Assembly: GCF_001598475.1 (NCBI RefSeq)
Contig: NZ_BCZA01000001.1
Location: forward strand, 496,001 to 560,000
DNA: 64,000 nt
Origin: Pantoea agglomerans NBRC 102470
Lineage (GTDB): Bacteria; Pseudomonadota; Gammaproteobacteria; Enterobacterales; Enterobacteriaceae
Reading direction: 5' to 3'
The position numbers were made by a program, and so were the translations under genes. A model generated the notes under the pieces. The model had not been told where the DNA came from and did not search any database. It saw nothing but the letters and a program-made list of their open reading frames with translations. Below, piece after piece: positions 38,656 through 48,375 of this stretch. Within the stretch, counting starts at the first letter, position 1. Each line of letters starts with the position of its first letter.

Positions 38656-39664
38656 GTCCCCTATGACATCTGAAAAAACGCCACGTCGTAAGCTGAAACT
38701 CCCGCCAGGGATGCCGCAAATCGCCGCGCTGCTGCTGGTGCTGTTGATTGACAGTCTGGTGGCCAATAACTTTTTTGCCGTGCATCTGCAGGATGGGCGT
38801 CTGTTCGGCAGTCCGATCGATATTCTTAACCGTGCGGCACCGGTTGCCCTGCTGGCGATCGGGATGACGCTGGTGATCGCCACCGGCGGCATCGATCTTT
38901 CCGTGGGTGCGGTGATGGCGATCGCAGGCGCGACGGCTGCGACATTGACCGTAGCCGGACACGGTGTGCCGTTTATTATTCTCTGCACGCTGGGAACCGG
39001 TTTAGCCTGTGGCGTATGGAATGGCGTGCTGGTGGCGTTGCTGCGTATTCAGCCATTTGTTGCCACGCTGATTCTGATGGTCGCCGGGCGCGGAATCGCT
39101 CAGCTGATTACGCAGGGGCAGATTGTGACGTTCGACAGTGACAGTCTTGGCTGGTTTGGTAACGGCTCGCTGTGGATGTTGCCGGTCCCGGTCTGGATCA
39201 CGCTGGTGGTAGCGCTGGCGGTCTGGTTGCTGACGCGCAAAACCGCGCTGGGTCTGTTTATCGAAGCCGTGGGGATTAACCTGCGCGCGGCCCGTAACGC
39301 GGGAGTGACAGGCTGGCTGGTGGTAATGTCAACCTACGCCATAAGTGGCGTTTGTGCCGCTGTTGCGGGACTGATCGTCGCGGCGGATATTCGCGGTGCG
39401 GATGCTAATAACGCCGGATTATGGCTGGAGCTGGATGCGATTCTCGCCGTGGTGATTGGCGGTGCGTCGCTGATGGGTGGCCGCTTTAATCTGGTGTTGT
39501 CGCTGATCGGTGCGCTGATTATTCAGTCGATGAATACCGGGATTTTGCTCTCCGGCTTCCCGCCTGAGCTGAATCAGGTGGTGAAAGCGGTGGTGGTGAT
39601 GTGCGTGCTGTTGCTGCAGTCACCACGGTTTATTGCGATGTTGAAACGGAGACGCCCGACATGA
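38648..39664 (+). CDS. ytfT: YtfT, permease subunit of the galactofuranose importer
   Basis: The 338-residue membrane protein has 8-10 predicted helices. The conserved AIGMTLVIATGGIDLSVGAV and DIRGADANNAGLWLELDAI are typical of YtfT/RbsC-type permeases. It forms a heterodimer with YjfF. Its start overlaps ytfR by 8 nt with GGAGG upstream, and its stop overlaps the yjfF start (ATGA). Confidence 0.95.
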   Translation: MLESPMTSEKTPRRKLKLPPGMPQIAALLLVLLIDSLVANNFFAVHLQDGRLFGSPIDILNRAAPVALLAIGMTLVIATGGIDLSVGAVMAIAGATAATLTVAGHGVPFIILCTLGTGLACGVWNGVLVALLRIQPFVATLILMVAGRGIAQLITQGQIVTFDSDSLGWFGNGSLWMLPVPVWITLVVALAVWLLTRKTALGLFIEAVGINLRAARNAGVTGWLVVMSTYAISGVCAAVAGLIVAADIRGADANNAGLWLELDAILAVVIGGASLMGGRFNLVLSLIGALIIQSMNTGILLSGFPPELNQVVKAVVVMCVLLLQSPRFIAMLKRRRPT

Positions 39665-40647
39665 TTAAACGTCATCTTCCGCTGATGATCACCTTGCTGG
39701 TGTTTGTGGCGGGTTACCTGTTTTGTCTGAGTCAGTTTCCGGGCTTTGCCTCCACCCGGGTAATCTGCAATATTCTGACCGATAATGCTTTCCTTGGGAT
39801 TATCGCCGTCGGCATGACCTTCGTGATTTTATCGGGCGGTATCGATCTGTCTGTGGGTGCAGTGATCGCCTTTACCGGCGTGTTTCTTGCCCGGGCGATC
39901 GGTGATTTTCATATCGATCCCTTGCTGGCCTTTGCGCTGATTCTGTCGCTGGGCGCGCTGTTCGGCGCCATGATGGGCTGGCTGATCGATGCACTGAAGA
40001 TTCCGGCATTTATCATTACGCTGGCGGGGATGTTTTTCCTGCGCGGATGCAGTTATCTGGTGTCGGAGAACTCAATTCCTATCGATCATCCGTTCTACAG
40101 CATGCTTTCCAGTCTGGCGTGGAAAGTGCCGGGCGGTGGGCGTCTCAGTCTGCTGGCGGTGATTATGCTGGTGGTGGTGTCTGGCGGGATTATTCTGGCG
40201 CACCGTACGCGCTTTGGTAACCGGGTTTACGCTATTGGTGGCAATATGACATCCGCCCAGCTGATGGGCGTTTCGACCCGTGCGACTACCATTAAGATTT
40301 ATATGCTTTCCACCACGCTGGCGACGCTGGCCGGGATCGTGTTCTCAATTTATACCTCGGCAGGTTATGCGCTGGCAGGGCTGGGTGTAGAGCTGGATGC
40401 GATCGCGTCAGTGGTGATTGGCGGCACGCTGCTGTCGGGTGGTGTGGGTACAGTTTTGGGCACGCTGTTCGGTGTGTTGATTCAGGGGCTGATTCAGACC
40501 TGGATTAACTTCGACGGTACGCTGAGTTCCTGGTGGACCAAGATCGCCATCGGAATTCTGCTGTTTGCGTTTATCGCCCTGCAGCGGTTACTGACGGTCA
40601 TCTGGGATCGTCAGCAGAACGCGCCCGTTAAGCGATTACCTTCCTGA
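39661..40647 (+). CDS. yjfF: YjfF, second permease subunit of the galactofuranose importer
   Basis: The 328-residue membrane protein has FPGFASTRVICNILTDNAFL and AVGMTFVILSGGIDLSVGAV, closely as in E. coli YjfF. The ATG at 39661 overlaps the ytfT stop by 4 nt, implying coupled synthesis of the two permease halves. It is the last gene of ytfQRT-yjfF. Confidence 0.95.
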   Translation: MIKRHLPLMITLLVFVAGYLFCLSQFPGFASTRVICNILTDNAFLGIIAVGMTFVILSGGIDLSVGAVIAFTGVFLARAIGDFHIDPLLAFALILSLGALFGAMMGWLIDALKIPAFIITLAGMFFLRGCSYLVSENSIPIDHPFYSMLSSLAWKVPGGGRLSLLAVIMLVVVSGGIILAHRTRFGNRVYAIGGNMTSAQLMGVSTRATTIKIYMLSTTLATLAGIVFSIYTSAGYALAGLGVELDAIASVVIGGTLLSGGVGTVLGTLFGVLIQGLIQTWINFDGTLSSWWTKIAIGILLFAFIALQRLLTVIWDRQQNAPVKRLPS

Positions 40648-40669
40648 GTTCTTCAGTACTCCGGTCAAT

Positions 40670-40693
40670 GGCGGCTCGCAGGAGCCGCCTTTT
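40670..40693 (+). terminator. Intrinsic terminator of the ytf operon
   Basis: An 8-bp stem (GGCGGCTC / GAGCCGCC) is followed by four T residues. It overlaps the last bases of the converging GNAT gene. Confidence 0.75.
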
Positions 40694-41159
40694 ACTGCGC
40701 CAGAGGCAGCACCATTACCGTAACTTCTTCACCCGCGATTTGCCGCTGTTCCACCGCCTGCCATCCTGAACGCTGATAGTACGCCTGTTGATCGGGTGTA
40801 TAGAGCCACAATTCACCCATCTGCTGTTGTCTGGCTCGCGCAATCGCCTGCTGTATTAACGCTTTTGCCACGCCCTGACCCCGGAATGCCTTGTCCGTCA
40901 CCACCTCACCAATCCAGAATTCTCGTGCCGGAATGTCATCCAGTTCATAGCGAATGACGCTACAGGTCGCGACCACCGTTTTGCCATCCGGTGTGGCAAT
41001 AAGAGTAAATTCTGCAGAAGGTTTCTGATTGCGCTGTTTTAAACGCTCAAGGATGGCTGGCGGGTGAGACCATGCAGGAAGGTGTGACCATTCAGTGTGC
41101 AACAGTTGTGCGGTTTGTCCGGCGAAGCCGGGATGTTGGTTTAGCTCGGCAATGTGCAT
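40692..41159 (-). CDS. GNAT-family N-acetyltransferase
   Basis: This 155-residue protein has the acetyl-CoA loop in VVTDKAFRGQGVAKALIQQA (R-G-Q-G-V-A), preceded by a strand EFWIGEV and followed by LYTPDQQAYYQRSGWQ, the usual GNAT C-terminus. The substrate is unknown. It is transcribed toward the ytf terminator, with araA upstream on the same strand beyond the tandem repeats. The ribosome-binding site is weak. Confidence 0.88.
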   Translation of the reverse strand: MHIAELNQHPGFAGQTAQLLHTEWSHLPAWSHPPAILERLKQRNQKPSAEFTLIATPDGKTVVATCSVIRYELDDIPAREFWIGEVVTDKAFRGQGVAKALIQQAIARARQQQMGELWLYTPDQQAYYQRSGWQAVEQRQIAGEEVTVMVLPLAQ

Positions 41160-41305
41160 GGCGCTGGCGACCTTTGTTTTGTCAGGCTACAAGCAATACA
41201 GGCTGGTGGGGTAAAGTGCAAGTTCATGAAAGGGTTAAGTTATAGCAAAGACTTTGGTTCTCTTTTGTATGACAGGAAAAACAATCGCTTTAGATTAAGG
41301 AGCAG

Positions 41306-41829
41306 GGTCAGGAAAGGTATGCCTGATCGCAAAGGATTCCCGCATCCATGCGGATCGGCCGCGCCATCCCTGGCGCGGACGCTTTGCTCTTCAGGCATAC
41401 CTTTCCTTCCCGGTTGGGCTGATGCATCGCTTTAAGAAGCAGGACAGTGGATATTTCTATTGATGGCGGATTAATACAAATTGCTGTTGGCTGATGAGAG
41501 AGGTCAGGAAAGGTATGCCTGAACGCAAAGGATTCCCGCATCCATGCGGATCGGCCACGCCATCCCTGGCGTGGACGCTTTGCTTTTCAGGCATACCTTT
41601 CTTTCCCGGTTGGGCTGATGCATCACTTTAAGAAGCAGGACAGTGGATATTTCTATTGATGGTGGATTAATACAAATTGCTGTTGGCTGATGAGAAAGGT
41701 CAGGAAAGGTATGCCTGATCGCAAAGGATTCCCGCATCCATGCGGATCGGCCGCGCCATTCCTGGCACGGACGCTTTGCTTTTCAGGCATACCATTCCTT
41801 CCCGGTTGGGCTTGATCATTGCTTTAAAA
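41306..41829. repeat. Tandem array of a 196-bp structured repeat (about 2.7 copies)
   Basis: Units begin at 41306, 41502 and 41698, an exact 196-bp period. In unit 1 a 17-bp perfect stem (AGGAAAGGTATGCCTGA at 41310-41326, partner 41391-41407) encloses a GCAAAG/CTTTGC stem and two hairpins (CCGCAT..ATGCGG and CCGCGCCA..TGGCGCGG). The whole could fold as a cloverleaf-like structure. The second hairpin changes G-C to A-T on both sides in unit 2. Unit 3 has one mismatch there and decays after about 41829. Minus-strand frames across it are artefacts of the repeat. Confidence 0.88.
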
Positions 41830-41948
41830 ACATGCGCTGAACTATCAAAATTACGGAACGCCCGTCATTCCCGACTGAATAGCACAGTATTTATCAAAAA
41901 CTGATGCCGCATAATCCTGCGTCGGCCGTTTCATTAACTTACTTAAGA

Positions 41949-41977
41949 GCGCTGTTAATTAAAAAATTGAACAGCGC
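41949..41977 (-). terminator. Stem-loop downstream of araA
   Basis: An 8-bp stem (GCGCTGTT / AACAGCGC) with a 13-nt AT-rich loop lies 11 bp beyond the araA stop. There is no good U-tract after it, so it may protect the mRNA end rather than terminate strongly. Confidence 0.45.
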
Positions 41978-41987
41978 CCTTTAGTTA

Positions 41988-43487
41988 TTAACGTTTCAAA
42001 CGGTAATACGCTTCGTTCCAGCGCAGTGCGTCTTTAAACGCAGGTAAACGCGTGTGCTCATCAATCACCAGCACTTCAATGTCGTTCATCTCACCGTACA
42101 GATACATATCATCCAGCGTCAGCGCCTGGCTGAACACCGTATGGTGCGCGCCGCCGCCCAGAATCCACGCTTCGGATGCCGTTGCCAGTGACGGCTGGGC
42201 TTTCCACAGTGCGCGCGCAACCGGCAACTTCGGCAGCGGTTTCGGCTGTTCGATAGCATCCACCACGTTAACCAGCAGACGGAAACGATCACCCATATCA
42301 ATTACGCTGGCGTTAATCGCGCGACCCGCTGGCGTTGAGAAAATCATGCGCGCCGGGTCGGCTTTATCACCAATGCCCAGGAACTGCACATCGATCAATG
42401 GCTTCTCTTCAATGGCAATCGACGGGCAGACCTCCAGCATATGCGAGCCGAGGACCAGATCGTTACCGGGTGAGAAGTGATAGGTGTAATCCTCCATAAA
42501 GGAGGTGCCACCTTTGCGATCGCCAGCCAGCACTTTGAAAATGCGCAGCAGCGCAGCAGTCTTCCAGTCACCTTCACCTGCGAAGCCATAGCCCTGACCC
42601 ATCAGACGCTGAACCGCCAGGCCTGGCAACTGCGTCATGCCATGCAGCGTCTGGAAGTTGGTGGTGAAAGCGTGGCAGCCTTCTGCTTCCAGGAAACGTT
42701 TCAGACCCAGCTCAATGCGTGCGGCATCCAGCACGTTCTGACGCTTTTCGCCGCCGGAAGCGGCAACATCGGTAAAGCGATACAGGCTTTCATATTCGTC
42801 GACCAGCACATTCACGTCGCCATCGCTGACGCCATTGATCACCTCAACCAGATCGCCGACGCCCCAGCCATTCACCGAATAACCGAACTGAATCTGCGCG
42901 GCGACTTTATCGCCTTCGGTCACGGCCACTTCACGCATGTTGTCGCCGAAACGCGCGACTTTCAGCTGCTGACTGGCCTGTTTGGTCAGTGCTGCACGCA
43001 TCCAGTTGCCGAGGCGCTGCTGGCTGGCGCTATCCTGCCAGTGACCGGTCACCACGCTGTGCTGCAGGCCCATACGGGCGCCGATGAAACCGAACTCGCG
43101 GCCGCCGTGTGCGGTCTGGTTCAGGTTCATAAAGTCCATGTCCATGCTGTCCCACGGAATCTCCGCATTGAACTGGGTATGGAATTGCAGCAGCGGCTTA
43201 TTCAGCACGCTCAGGCCACCGATCCACATTTTGGCCGGGGAGAAGGTGTGCAGCCAGGTAATGATACCGACGCACTGCTTGTCATAATTGGCATCGCGAC
43301 ACAGAGCCAGCGCTTCATCCGGTGATTTAACCAGCGGTTTCAGCTCCAGACGCAGCGGTAAACCGGCCTGATTTAAACCCTCTACCACCTGACGTGCATT
43401 CTGTTCAACCTGGCGTAACGTCTCCGCCCCGTAGAGGTGCTGCGTGCCGATGACAAACCACACGCTGTAGCTGTTTGACTGTTCCAT
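41988..43487 (-). CDS. araA: L-arabinose isomerase
   Basis: This 499-residue cytosolic enzyme converts L-arabinose to L-ribulose with manganese. Conserved segments include [72 protein letters not shown], and the metal-binding Glu/His residues in [10 protein letters not shown] and [20 protein letters not shown] precedes the ATG. A 206-bp structured element separates it from araB upstream. In E. coli araD would come next; here it is absent. Confidence 0.97.
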   Translation of the reverse strand: MEQSNSYSVWFVIGTQHLYGAETLRQVEQNARQVVEGLNQAGLPLRLELKPLVKSPDEALALCRDANYDKQCVGIITWLHTFSPAKMWIGGLSVLNKPLLQFHTQFNAEIPWDSMDMDFMNLNQTAHGGREFGFIGARMGLQHSVVTGHWQDSASQQRLGNWMRAALTKQASQQLKVARFGDNMREVAVTEGDKVAAQIQFGYSVNGWGVGDLVEVINGVSDGDVNVLVDEYESLYRFTDVAASGGEKRQNVLDAARIELGLKRFLEAEGCHAFTTNFQTLHGMTQLPGLAVQRLMGQGYGFAGEGDWKTAALLRIFKVLAGDRKGGTSFMEDYTYHFSPGNDLVLGSHMLEVCPSIAIEEKPLIDVQFLGIGDKADPARMIFSTPAGRAINASVIDMGDRFRLLVNVVDAIEQPKPLPKLPVARALWKAQPSLATASEAWILGGGAHHTVFSQALTLDDMYLYGEMNDIEVLVIDEHTRLPAFKDALRWNEAYYRLKR

Positions 43488-43506
43488 AAAATCACTCCTT
43501 TACTTT

Positions 43507-43712
43507 GAGCCTACCTCAATAGGCTATTTTATTTGTCAGTCTGAACCTGGGCAGTGTTCACACAGGTTGCTTTAGCAACCTGAACGCCCGTCAGGGCGGC
43601 CCTGAAAGGGCGAGCGTAGCGAGTAATCCTCACGTACTCCGTGTACTACGGATTGTTCCGCGCTGTCCGTGTCCAGACTGCCTGCAACAATTACGCCTAC
43701 TGGGATAGGCTC
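43507..43712. mobile_element. 206-bp MITE-like element with 18-bp terminal inverted repeats between araB and araA
   Basis: The ends read inward as GAGCCTACCTCAATAGGC and GAGCCTATCCCAGTAGGC, matching at 15 of 18 positions. The interior is packed with hairpins (CAGGTTGC/GCAACCTG, GCCC..GGGC twice, AATCC..GGATT) and has no gene. The right end overlaps the araB 3' end: its bases encode the last residues (K-S-L-S-Q) and the stop codon. The left end abuts the araA ribosome-binding site. It looks like a non-autonomous insertion or a mobile repeat turned mRNA structure. No clear target duplication is seen. Confidence 0.7.
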
Positions 43713-45394
43713 TTAGCGGAAGCGGGGCGTGCGGCGTATTGCGGTTCAGCCGCCACGCACCATTGTTGATAGCGTTGATAAAGTTGTTGATAGCGGGCGA
43801 CGCGCGCCGGATCGGGCTGCAGCGTCACGGCAATCGGGCTGGCCATCACCTGCTGGGCGTCGGGAACGCTGGCGTGCACACCGGCGGCGACGGCGGCGAA
43901 AATGGCCGCACCCAGCGCACAGCACTCGTCAGAAGCGACGATATCCAGTGGGCGGTTCATCACATCGCAGCAGGCCTGCATAATCGCCGGGGATTTCCGC
44001 GCGATGCCGCCCAGGGTCAGAATGCTCTCGACCGGGATCTGCTGCTGTTCGAAGCACTCCATAATTGCGCGTGCGCCAAATGCGGTGGCGGCGACCAGAC
44101 CACCAAACAGCGCGGGGGCATCGGTGCCCAGATTGAGGTCGGTAATTACCCCTTTCAGCCGCTGATTGGCATTTGGCGTGCGGCGACCGTTAAACCAGTC
44201 CAGCACCACCGGCAGATGGTCGAGCTGCGGGTTTGCGGCCCAGGCCTCGGTCAAATCTTTAATCAGACTCTTTTGCATCTCAGCCAGCTGAGGCTTCAGC
44301 TCCGGATGCTGCTGCGCCGCCAGCTGCAGCGGCCAGCCCAGTAAACGGCTGAACCAGGCGTAGATATCACCAAAGGCAGACTGACCCGCCTCCAGCCCGA
44401 TAGCGCCCGGCATTACGCTGCCATCGACCTGACCACAGATGCCTTTGATGTCGCGATCGCCGACCTTTTCACTATCCGCAATCAGGATGTCGCAGGTTGA
44501 GGTGCCGATCACTTTCACCAGGGTATAGGGTTTGGCACCGCCACCGACCGCGCCCATATGGCAGTCAAATGCGCCACCCGAAAGCGTCACGGTTTGCGTC
44601 AGACCAAGACGCTGCGCCCATTCAGGGCTAAGCGTGCCGACAGGCAGATCAGCGGTCCAGGTATCAGTAAACAGGGGAGAGTCGAGCTGTTGCGTCAACA
44701 GCGGGTCCAGCGCATTGAGAAAATCGACATCGGGCAGGCCGTTCCAGTCGCCGTGCCACAGCGCCTTGTGCCCGGCCGCACAGCGCCCCCGACGCAATTT
44801 GTCAGGTGCAGTGGTGCCGCTTAACAAGGCTGGCACCCAGTCGCACAGTTCGACCCAGGAGACAGCGGCGTCACGCACGGCCGCATCTTCACGCGACACG
44901 TGCAGAATCTTCGCCCAGAACCACTCAGAGGAGTAAATCCCGCCAATATAGCGGCTGTAATCCTGGAAGCGGCCGCTGTGGCACAGCTGATTAATCTCTT
45001 CTGCTTCTTCTATAGCGGTGTGATCTTTCCACAACACAAACATCGCGTTGGGGTTGTCGGCGAACTCCGGACGCAGCGCCAGCACGTTGCCGTCGCGGTC
45101 AATAGGGGCAGGGGTCGAACCGGTGCTGTCAACACCAATGCCGACCACGGCGTTGCGCTGATCTTCACTCAGTGCATTCAGCACGCCGAGCAGCGCCTGC
45201 TCCATGGCGTCGATGTAATCCTGTGGATGGTGACGAAAACGGTTAGTGTGCGGATCGCTGTATAAGCCCTGTTGCCAGCGCGGATAGCTGAACACCGCAC
45301 TCTGCAGCTCTTTGCCGCTATGACAATCCACGGCCAGCGCACGCACCGAATCACTACCAAAGTCCAGCCCAAGGGTGATGGCTCCAGCACGCAT
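43697..45394 (-). CDS. araB: L-ribulokinase
   Basis: The 565-residue FGGY-family kinase phosphorylates L-ribulose to L-ribulose 5-phosphate. Conserved stretches are [72 protein letters not shown] and [15 protein letters not shown]. Length matches E. coli AraB (566) although the last residues are supplied by the end of an inserted repeat element. It is the first gene of a leftward araBA operon divergent from araFGH. Confidence 0.97.
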   Translation of the reverse strand: MRAGAITLGLDFGSDSVRALAVDCHSGKELQSAVFSYPRWQQGLYSDPHTNRFRHHPQDYIDAMEQALLGVLNALSEDQRNAVVGIGVDSTGSTPAPIDRDGNVLALRPEFADNPNAMFVLWKDHTAIEEAEEINQLCHSGRFQDYSRYIGGIYSSEWFWAKILHVSREDAAVRDAAVSWVELCDWVPALLSGTTAPDKLRRGRCAAGHKALWHGDWNGLPDVDFLNALDPLLTQQLDSPLFTDTWTADLPVGTLSPEWAQRLGLTQTVTLSGGAFDCHMGAVGGGAKPYTLVKVIGTSTCDILIADSEKVGDRDIKGICGQVDGSVMPGAIGLEAGQSAFGDIYAWFSRLLGWPLQLAAQQHPELKPQLAEMQKSLIKDLTEAWAANPQLDHLPVVLDWFNGRRTPNANQRLKGVITDLNLGTDAPALFGGLVAATAFGARAIMECFEQQQIPVESILTLGGIARKSPAIMQACCDVMNRPLDIVASDECCALGAAIFAAVAAGVHASVPDAQQVMASPIAVTLQPDPARVARYQQLYQRYQQWCVAAEPQYAARPASAKSLSQ

Positions 45395-45759
45395 CGGAAT
45401 CTCCTGTAGTTAGTTAACTCCTGTATCCTGGGTTCGGCGCGCGAAATCAGTTAGTCATCGCTGGCTGACAATATGCACTTTTCTGTCATCGGCAGTGATT
45501 TTGTGATCCATTGCAAAAGTTAAGGTCCGGTTAAATTTGCTGAATATATGGATCATTTTGTCGTGATTTTAAGATGTGATACCGCTCTACATTTTTCTTC
45601 GCTAATACCGCTAAAACTAGCCCAGCGTCTGGACAGTCTGTCAGCACATGCCAGCCTAACGCACTGATTTATGGCTGTACCCACAAAACAAAACAAACTG
45701 GTAGCGTTTACACCGATTCGTTATTAGCAGCGAAAAATAACCTGGTACCGGAGAGCATC
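45395..45759. promoter_or_regulatory. Divergent araB/araF control region with CRP and AraC-like sites
   Basis: A strong CRP-like site AAGATGTGATACCGCTCTAC followed by ATTT lies at 45572-45594 (TGTGA-N6-TCTACA core at 45575-45591). AraC half-site-like sequences (TATGGAtcATTttG at 45547-45560; TGGACAgTcTG near 45630) resemble the E. coli TATGGACAATTG half-site. This fits coordinate control of araBA and araFGH-araC by AraC and cAMP-CRP. The CRP site is the firmer call. Confidence 0.65.
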
Positions 45760-46743
45760 ATGCATAAATTCACTAAAGCGTTCGCGGCCATCGGCCTGGC
45801 AGCGGTTATGTCACAATCCGCTATCGCCGAGACCATGAAGCTGGGATTCTTAGTCAAGCAACCAGAAGAACCCTGGTTCCAGACTGAATGGAAATTCGCC
45901 GACAAAGCGGGCAAAGATCTTGGCTTTGATGTCATTAAAATTGCCGTGCCGGATGGTGAAAAAACCCTGAATGCCATCGACAGCCTGGCGGCTAACGGCG
46001 CGAAAGGTTTTGTTATCTGTACGCCCGATCCGAAACTCGGCTCTGCCATCATGGCAAAAGCGCGTGGCTACGGTCTGAAAGTCATCGCGGTCGATGACCA
46101 GTTCGTCACCGCCAAAGGCAAACCAATGGATACCGTGCCGCTGGTGATGATGGCTGCGACCAAAATTGGTGAGCGTCAGGGTCAGGAACTCTATAAAGAG
46201 ATGCAGAAACGCGGCTGGGATGTGAAAACCACCGGCGTGATGGCGATTACCGCTAACGAACTCGACACTGCTCGTCGTCGTACCGGCGGCTCCATGGACG
46301 CCATCAAAGCCGCTGGCTTCCCGGCAGCGCAGATCTACCAGGTCCCCACCAAATCTAACGACATCCCTGGCGCGTTTGACGCCGGTAACTCTCTGCTGGT
46401 TCAGCATCCTGAAGTCAAACACTGGCTGATTGTCGGCATGAACGACAACACCGTGCTGGGCGGCGTGCGTGCGACCGAAGGTCAGGGCTTTAAAGCCGCT
46501 GACGTCATCGGTATCGGCATCAACGGCGTGGATGCCATCAGTGAACTGTCGAAAGAGAAGGCAACCGGCTTCTACGGATCGCTGCTGCCAAGCCCGGATA
46601 TCCACGGCTACAAAAGCAGCCAGATGCTCTACAACTGGGTCAGCAAAGGTGAAGAGCCACCGAAATTCACCGAAGTTACCGATGTGGTGCTGATCACCCG
46701 TGACAACTTCAAAACTGAACTGGCGAAAAAAGGACTGATGTAA
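45760..46743 (+). CDS. araF: AraF, periplasmic L-arabinose-binding protein
   Basis: The 327-residue protein has a signal peptide ending near SAIAE, and closely matches AraF: MKLGFLVKQPEEPWFQTEWK, GFVICTPDPKLGSAI, TGVMAITANELDTARRRTGG, WLIVGMNDNTVLGGVRATEG and GFYGSLLPSPDIHGYKSSQM. It captures arabinose for the AraGH importer. Two hairpins follow the gene before araG and probably raise the amount of AraF relative to AraG and AraH. Confidence 0.97.
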   Translation: MHKFTKAFAAIGLAAVMSQSAIAETMKLGFLVKQPEEPWFQTEWKFADKAGKDLGFDVIKIAVPDGEKTLNAIDSLAANGAKGFVICTPDPKLGSAIMAKARGYGLKVIAVDDQFVTAKGKPMDTVPLVMMAATKIGERQGQELYKEMQKRGWDVKTTGVMAITANELDTARRRTGGSMDAIKAAGFPAAQIYQVPTKSNDIPGAFDAGNSLLVQHPEVKHWLIVGMNDNTVLGGVRATEGQGFKAADVIGIGINGVDAISELSKEKATGFYGSLLPSPDIHGYKSSQMLYNWVSKGEEPPKFTEVTDVVLITRDNFKTELAKKGLM

Positions 46744-46752
46744 CCCTGAGCC

Positions 46753-46828
46753 TGCCAGGCAGTTTGTCGCCTGGCATCCTTAATAGCCAATTTCGCGCCG
46801 CCCGCCATAACCGGCCGGTGGCGCGAAA
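46753..46828 (+). repeat. Two hairpins between araF and araG
   Basis: The first is an 8-bp stem TGCCAGGC / GCCTGGCA (46753-46776). The second is a 9-bp stem TTTCGCGCC / GGCGCGAAA (46791-46828) ending just before the araG Shine-Dalgarno. Neither has a T-tract, so they look like mRNA-stabilising structures. Confidence 0.65.
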
Positions 46829-46842
46829 GAGTGAGGAAAAAC

Positions 46843-48363
46843 ATGAACACTGATTCAGCATTTCTGTCGTTTCATGGCATCAGTAAAACCTTCCCTGGCG
46901 TCAAAGCGTTGCAGGATATCTCCTTCGACTGCCGTGGCGGTGAAGTCCATGCTCTGATGGGCGAGAACGGCGCAGGCAAATCGACGCTGTTAAAAATACT
47001 CAGCGGCAGTTATCAGCCGAGCGGCGGTGAGATTCGTATTAAAGGCCAGCCGATGAGCTTTCAGCGCACCACCGATGCGCTGGACGCGGGCGTCGCCATT
47101 ATTTACCAGGAACTGCATCTGGTGCCGGAAATGAGCGTGGCAGAGAACATCTATCTCGGTCAGATCCCGCACAAACATGGGCTGGTCAACCGTAAGCTGA
47201 TGCGTTTTGAGGCGGGCCTGCAACTGAAAAATCTCGGCATGGATATCGATCCCGATATGCCGCTGAAATATCTGTCGCTGGGGCAGTGGCAGATGGTGGA
47301 GATTGCCAAAGCGCTGGCGCGTAACGCGCGTATTATCGCCTTTGATGAGCCAACCAGCTCACTTTCAGCGCGTGAAATCGACAACCTGTTCCGCGTCATC
47401 CGTCAGCTCCGTGAGGAGGGCCGGGTGGTGCTCTACGTTTCACACCGCATGGAGGAGATCTTCGCCCTCAGCGATGCCATCACCGTCTTTAAAGATGGCC
47501 GCTACGTGCGGACGTTTACTGACATGGCCAACACCCATCACGACGATCTGGTGCAGGCGATGGTGGGACGAAACCTCGGTGATATCTATGGCTATTCACC
47601 GCGTGCCAAAGGCGCGGTGCGGCTGGAGCTGGACAAGGTCGAAGCGAAGGGCGTGCGGACGCCGATTTCGCTGAAAGTCCATGCCGGTGAAATCGTCGGC
47701 CTGTTTGGCCTGGTCGGTGCCGGTCGCAGTGAACTGCTGAAAGGGCTGTTTGGCGGCACGCGTCTGCGCGGCGGTCAGGTGATTCTGGACGGCAAACCGC
47801 TGCCGCTGCGGGAGCCGATCGATGCCATCCGTGCGGGCATCATGCTCTGCCCGGAAGATCGCAAAGCCGAGGGCATTATTCCGGTGCATTCGGTGCGCGA
47901 CAACATCAACATCAGCGCCCGTCGTCATAACCTTACTGCGGGCTGCCTGATTAAAAACGGCTGGGAAAATAAAAATGCCGACAGCCATATCCGCTCGCTA
48001 AACATCAAAACGCCCAGCGCCGATCAGCTGATCATGAACCTTTCCGGCGGCAACCAGCAGAAGGCGATTCTGGGACGCTGGCTGTCAGAGGATATGAAGG
48101 TGATCCTGCTGGATGAGCCAACGCGCGGTATCGATGTCGGTGCCAAACATGAAATCTATAACCTGATTTATCAGCTGGCGAACCGGGGCATTGCGGTGCT
48201 GTTCGCCTCCAGCGATTTACCGGAAGTGATGGGCCTGGCCGATCGCATCGTGGTGATGCGCGAAGGTGCCATTGCCGGTGAACTGCTACACGACGACGCC
48301 ACGGAACAGCAGACGCTGAGCCTGGCGATGCCCAAAACCACTCAAGCGGCCGCCGTGGCCTGA
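46843..48363 (+). CDS. araG: AraG, ATPase of the L-arabinose ABC importer
   Basis: This 506-residue double-ABC protein has Walker [12 protein letters not shown], signature region [18 protein letters not shown] and Walker [13 protein letters not shown] in the first half. The second half carries [24 protein letters not shown] and [10 protein letters not shown]. The start at 46843 (MNTDSAF) has GAGGA upstream; an in-frame GTG four codons earlier is less likely. araH follows 12 bp after the stop. Confidence 0.96.
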   Translation: MNTDSAFLSFHGISKTFPGVKALQDISFDCRGGEVHALMGENGAGKSTLLKILSGSYQPSGGEIRIKGQPMSFQRTTDALDAGVAIIYQELHLVPEMSVAENIYLGQIPHKHGLVNRKLMRFEAGLQLKNLGMDIDPDMPLKYLSLGQWQMVEIAKALARNARIIAFDEPTSSLSAREIDNLFRVIRQLREEGRVVLYVSHRMEEIFALSDAITVFKDGRYVRTFTDMANTHHDDLVQAMVGRNLGDIYGYSPRAKGAVRLELDKVEAKGVRTPISLKVHAGEIVGLFGLVGAGRSELLKGLFGGTRLRGGQVILDGKPLPLREPIDAIRAGIMLCPEDRKAEGIIPVHSVRDNINISARRHNLTAGCLIKNGWENKNADSHIRSLNIKTPSADQLIMNLSGGNQQKAILGRWLSEDMKVILLDEPTRGIDVGAKHEIYNLIYQLANRGIAVLFASSDLPEVMGLADRIVVMREGAIAGELLHDDATEQQTLSLAMPKTTQAAAVA

Positions 48364-48375
48364 CAGGAGATCATC

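Noticed and set aside
41308..41737. Two near-identical 77-codon minus-strand frames that look like duplicated small genes
   Set aside because: They run across the 196-bp structured repeat and its hairpins, have no ribosome-binding site and owe their similarity to the repeat period. They are best read as chance frames.
41306..41829. CRISPR array
   Set aside because: The period is 196 bp and the units are similar over their full length. There are no short repeats with unique spacers and no cas genes in the window.
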